Positions 5,938 to 7,776 of a stretch of DNA of 7,776 nucleotides are shown here, piece by piece. The DNA comes from an uncultured Microbacterium sp. (GTDB lineage Bacteria > Actinomycetota > Actinomycetes > Actinomycetales > Microbacteriaceae), in assembly GCA_937988695.1 (NCBI GenBank), contig CALKHM010000181.1, positions 1 through 7,776 of the forward strand, in the 5' to 3' direction. Both the position numbers and the translations under genes were made by a program. Position 1 is the first letter of the stretch; each line of letters opens with the position of its first letter. The notes beneath the pieces are model-generated. The model searched no databases and had not been told where the DNA came from. It worked only from the letters and a program-made list of their open reading frames with translations.

Positions 5938-6425
5938 CTGCCATCGTTCAGACCATCCCGACCCCCGACGGCCCGTTCACGCTCGTCGCCGACGACGCGG
6001 GCCGTGTGCTCGCCTCCGGCTGGAGCGATGATGTCGCGGCGGTCGTGGAGCGCATCCCTCTCCGAGCACGCCCCACGGATGTCACACCGGGTGCGACGGA
6101 TGCCGCGACCGCCGTGCGCGCGTATTACGACGGCGATCTGACCGGCGTCGCGACGGTGCCTGTGTTGCAGTACGGCACCGCACTGCAGCATGACGGGTGG
6201 CGGGCGTTGCGTGAGATCGAGCCCGGGCGGCCGCTCACCTACACCGAGTTCGCCGCGATGCTCGGCCGTCCCTCTGCGGTGCGGGCCGTGGCGTCGATCT
6301 GCGCGCGCAATGCGCCGGCGTTGTTCGTGCCCTGTCACCGCGTGCTGCGCGGCGATGGTTCGATGGGCGGCTTCGCCTGGGGCGTCGAGGTCAAGCGCAG
6401 CCTCCTGGAGCGCGAGTCTCGCTGA
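5934..6425 (+). CDS. ogt: Methylated-DNA--protein-cysteine S-methyltransferase (O6-alkylguanine alkyltransferase)
   Basis: This 163-residue suicide enzyme removes alkyl groups from O6 of guanine by moving them irreversibly to its own Cys134 in the motif FVPCHRV (131-137). The helix-turn-helix and arginine-finger region TYTEFAAMLGRPSAVRAVAS (102-121, Arg117 the likely finger) and the conserved Asn126 precede it. The C-terminal segment GGFAWGVEVKRSLLERE (145-161) matches the family pattern, with Phe147 near the substrate pocket. The N-terminal ribonuclease-like domain (1-75) is divergent, as usual. The ATG overlaps the alkA stop as ATGA, with AAGGAG at 5923-5928. With alkA it rebuilds, as two proteins, the functions that E. 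coli spreads over Ada and AlkA. Induction through the Ada-like part of AlkA is expected from family knowledge, not shown here. Confidence 0.95.
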   Translation: MTAIVQTIPTPDGPFTLVADDAGRVLASGWSDDVAAVVERIPLRARPTDVTPGATDAATAVRAYYDGDLTGVATVPVLQYGTALQHDGWRALREIEPGRPLTYTEFAAMLGRPSAVRAVASICARNAPALFVPCHRVLRGDGSMGGFAWGVEVKRSLLERESR

Positions 6426-6443
6426 CCTCGCCGCCCGCGTGCC

Positions 6444-6458
6444 TGCGTGCGTGCGTGC
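6444..6458 (+). repeat. TGCG microsatellite
   Basis: Three TGCG units plus TGC lie about 20 bases after the ogt stop and lead directly into the 20-base repeat array. This is non-coding. Confidence 0.6.
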
Positions 6459-6460
6459 TT

Positions 6461-6600
6461 GCGCCGAGCTTGCCGTGCGTGCGCCGAGCTTGCCGTGCGT
6501 GCGCCGAGGATGTCTCTGGACAACCTCGGCACACCGGAGACAAGCTCGGCGCACAGATGGCAAGCTCGGCGAACCGGAGACAAGCTGGGGGCACGGGGCA
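6461..6600. repeat. Opposed arrays of a 20-base repeat around a central hairpin
   Basis: Two identical 20-base units fill 6461-6480 and 6481-6500 (GCGCCGAGCTTGCCGTGCGT), followed by a partial one at 6501-6509. Units in the opposite orientation, beginning CAAGCTCGG or close to it, start at 6521, 6541, 6561 and 6581, again every 20 bases. The centre folds as CCGAGG/CCTCGG (6504-6509, 6524-6529), an A-A mismatch, TGTC/GACA and a TCTG loop. Outer units also pair: 6482-6494 is the exact complement of 6559-6571. Transcribed after ogt, it would form a long branched hairpin that could end or protect the alkA-ogt message. It looks like a REP-type element; no protein frame here is convincing. Confidence 0.8.
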
Positions 6601-6617
6601 CGGGCACGGGCACGGGG
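6587..6617 (+). other. G-quadruplex motif
   Basis: Five runs of 3 to 5 G at 6587-6591, 6595-6598, 6602-6604, 6608-6610 and 6614-6617 are each separated by exactly CAC. This satisfies the canonical four-run G3 pattern with 3-base loops on the + strand. It lies at the right end of the 20-base repeat array, about 65 bases before the next promoter. Confidence 0.6.
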
Positions 6618-6681
6618 CGCAAAGCACACGCAAGGCGCGGCGCGCGACCCCCGCCGCCCGCGTGCGCGGACCGACCCGATG

Positions 6682-6711
6682 TTGCGTACAGCGAACGTTC
6701 AGGCATAGTCT
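6682..6711 (+). promoter_or_regulatory. Promoter for the leader peptide and ABC exporter
   Basis: TTGCGT (6682-6687) and TAGTCT (6706-6711) are separated by 18 bases; an alternative -10, CATAGT at 6704-6709, gives 16. The region is less GC-rich than its surroundings. Transcription would start near 6718, leaving about 44 bases before the small reading frame at 6762. It is the most complete two-box promoter in the window. Confidence 0.5.
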
Positions 6712-6749
6712 GGAGGGCTGTCGCGTCATGAGCGCGGTGTCCGTGATCC

Positions 6750-6757
6750 AAGGAGGA
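6750..6757 (+). promoter_or_regulatory. Strong ribosome-binding site of the 24-codon frame
   Basis: AAGGAGGA, close to the full anti-Shine-Dalgarno complement, ends 4 bases before the ATG at 6762. It is the best ribosome-binding site in the window and is the main reason to treat the short frame as translated. Confidence 0.7.
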
Positions 6758-6761
6758 AGCC

Positions 6762-6836
6762 ATGTACCAGGCCGTCATCGACGTCAAGCCGGTCATCTTC
6801 CGTCCTTCCGCGGCCGGGCTCGGGCTCGAGGGATAA
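6762..6836 (+). CDS. 24-residue putative leader peptide upstream of ABC exporter
   Basis: The frame encodes a 24-residue peptide starting MYQAVIDVKPVIFRP, continuing with a short Ala/Gly/Leu tail and ending at TAA (6834-6836). It has AAGGAGGA with 4-base spacing and a promoter about 50 bases upstream. It has no signal peptide, membrane segment or run of one amino acid that would identify a classical amino-acid attenuator. The exporter gene starts 134 bases downstream in another frame, and a 7-bp hairpin lies between. Leader peptides ahead of drug-export genes are known in actinobacteria and act by ribosome stalling; that role here is inferred. It could instead be a small functional protein or chance. 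Confidence 0.5.
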   Translation: MYQAVIDVKPVIFRPSAAGLGLEG

Positions 6837-6865
6837 CCGGCTCCGCTCTCCGGCCCGCCCTCCGC

Positions 6866-6882
6866 CGTCGACTCCGTCGACG
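6866..6882 (+). promoter_or_regulatory. Hairpin between leader peptide and ABC exporter
   Basis: CGTCGAC (6866-6872) and GTCGACG (6876-6882) form a perfect 7-bp stem with a TCC loop, 30 bases after the leader stop and 88 before the exporter ATG. There is no T run. It could be part of an attenuator or a simple pause hairpin. Confidence 0.35.
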
Positions 6883-6970
6883 CCTCGTCTGACTCCGGCC
6901 GCACTCTCGCCGCCGCCCGCCTCCGGTTTCCCGGGACGCCTGTCTTCCGCCCTCGTCCCACGCAAGGATC

Positions 6971-7776
6971 ATGACTTCTCCATCCCCGCACAGACTGTCC
7001 ACGCCCCGCGCGCTCGCGCGCCTGTATCCGTTCGTCAAGCCCGTCCTGCCGCGCCTCATCGGCGGCATGTTCACGGCCCTCGCCGCCGCGCTGATGACGC
7101 TGCTCATCCCGATCGTGCTGCAGGCCGCCGTCGACGGCCCCATCGCCGGCAAGAACCTGCCGTTGATCATCTGGGCGTGCCTGGGCGTGCTCGTGCTCGG
7201 CGCGCTCGAGGCACTGTTCGTCTTCCTCCGCCGCGCGCTGGTGCTGGGCCCTGCCACCAAGGTCGAGTACCGCATCCGCCAGGACTTCTACGAGCGCCTG
7301 CAACGGCTGCCGGTCGCGTTCCACGACCGCTGGCAGTCGGGACAGCTGCTGAGCCGGATGATGCAGGACATCAACCTCGTCCGGCGCTGGATCGTGTTCG
7401 GCGTGATCATGCTCATCGTCAATCTGCTGACGATCGTCATCGGCACGGTCCTGCTGTTCCGCTGGCACTGGGCGCTGGGCACCGCGTTCATCATCATCTC
7501 GGTTCCGCTGTGGTTCTTCGGCTACCGCTTCGAGCAGCGCTACGGCACGCTGACGCGGCAGAGCCAAGACCGCGCGGGCGATCTGGCGACGTCGGTCGAG
7601 GAGAGCGTGCACGGCATCCGGGTGCTGAAGGCGTTCGGCCGCGGCAAGCACGCGCTGCAGAAGTTCGCCAAGCAGGCCGACAGCCTGCGCGGCATCGAGA
7701 TGCGCAAGGCGCGCGAGGTCGGACTGCTCTGGTTCTGGCTGGACACCGTGCCGATGCTCGCCTTCGCCGTCTGCCT
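6971..7776 (+). CDS. ABC exporter, transmembrane half (partial, runs off the right edge)
   Basis: The visible 268 residues are the membrane domain of a type IV (exporter-fold) ABC transporter of the MsbA/multidrug class, in which an ATPase domain normally follows on the same chain. A short cytoplasmic N terminus (1-22) precedes membrane segments at about 27-50, 62-86, 141-163, 168-185 and a fifth starting near 251. The intracellular loops carry family hallmarks: YRIRQDFYERLQRLPVAFHD (100-119), GQLLSRMMQDINLVR (124-138) and EESVHGIRVLKAFGR (210-224). The ATG at 6971 is the first possible start after an in-frame stop at 6890-6892. AAGGA lies only 2 bases before it, so initiation may be weak or depend on upstream translation. 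The exported substrate cannot be inferred. A partner half-transporter may lie beyond the window. Confidence 0.9.
   Translation, partial: MTSPSPHRLSTPRALARLYPFVKPVLPRLIGGMFTALAAALMTLLIPIVLQAAVDGPIAGKNLPLIIWACLGVLVLGALEALFVFLRRALVLGPATKVEYRIRQDFYERLQRLPVAFHDRWQSGQLLSRMMQDINLVRRWIVFGVIMLIVNLLTIVIGTVLLFRWHWALGTAFIIISVPLWFFGYRFEQRYGTLTRQSQDRAGDLATSVEESVHGIRVLKAFGRGKHALQKFAKQADSLRGIEMRKAREVGLLWFWLDTVPMLAFAVC

Noticed and set aside
5874..6629. 251-residue minus-strand frame opposite ogt
   Set aside because: It is antisense to ogt, which has an intact PCHRV motif, and part of it only translates the 20-base repeats.
6728..6892. 54-codon frame starting at ATG 6728
   Set aside because: It has no ribosome-binding site, is Arg-rich, and overlaps the 24-codon frame, which has a far stronger translation signal.
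6335..7651. 438-residue minus-strand frame opposite ogt, the repeats and the ABC gene
   Set aside because: It is low-complexity, crosses the repeat array and is antisense to the exporter, whose membrane segments and loop motifs are clear.

Overview
The window is high-GC DNA from an actinobacterium, most likely Micrococcales and probably Microbacteriaceae or Microbacterium. The basis is strong G/C bias at third codon positions, adjacent purN-purH, an Ada-AlkA fusion followed by a separate ogt gene (the arrangement known in Mycobacterium tuberculosis), and start codons sitting directly on the expected transcription start (leaderless genes). The genus is an inference.

Layout, left to right. (1) 1-2261: purN and purH on the + strand, 20 bases apart, encoding the GAR and AICAR formyl-transfer steps plus IMP cyclohydrolase of purine synthesis. 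A small hairpin follows purH. (2) 2307-4391: a segment bounded by two copies of an ~81-base element in inverted orientation (about 66 of 81 positions identical by hand count). Inside lie a 39-base tandem repeat, about 300 bases of GC-rich apparently non-coding DNA, and one minus-strand gene for a FAD/NAD(P) disulfide oxidoreductase whose usual C-terminal catalytic His position is Tyr. (3) 4432-6425: an alkylation-repair operon, alkA (Ada phosphotriester domain, AraC helix-turn-helix and AlkA glycosylase in one chain) overlapping ogt (O6-alkylguanine alkyltransferase) by 4 bases. (4) 6426-6680: a repeat-rich spacer with 20-base units in two opposing arrays, a central hairpin and a G-quadruplex motif. 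(5) 6682-7776: a promoter, a 24-codon reading frame with the best ribosome-binding site in the window, a short hairpin, and the first half of an ABC exporter gene that runs off the right edge.

The purine genes and the alkylation-repair genes form two functional units. The reductase sits between them as a separate cargo-like unit between inverted repeats. The small reading frame ahead of the ABC exporter looks like a leader peptide, so the exporter may be controlled by translation of that leader.

The most unusual signals are the structured inverted element, with base-pair-preserving differences between its two copies, and the leader-peptide arrangement. No tRNA, rRNA, CRISPR array or transposase gene was recognised.
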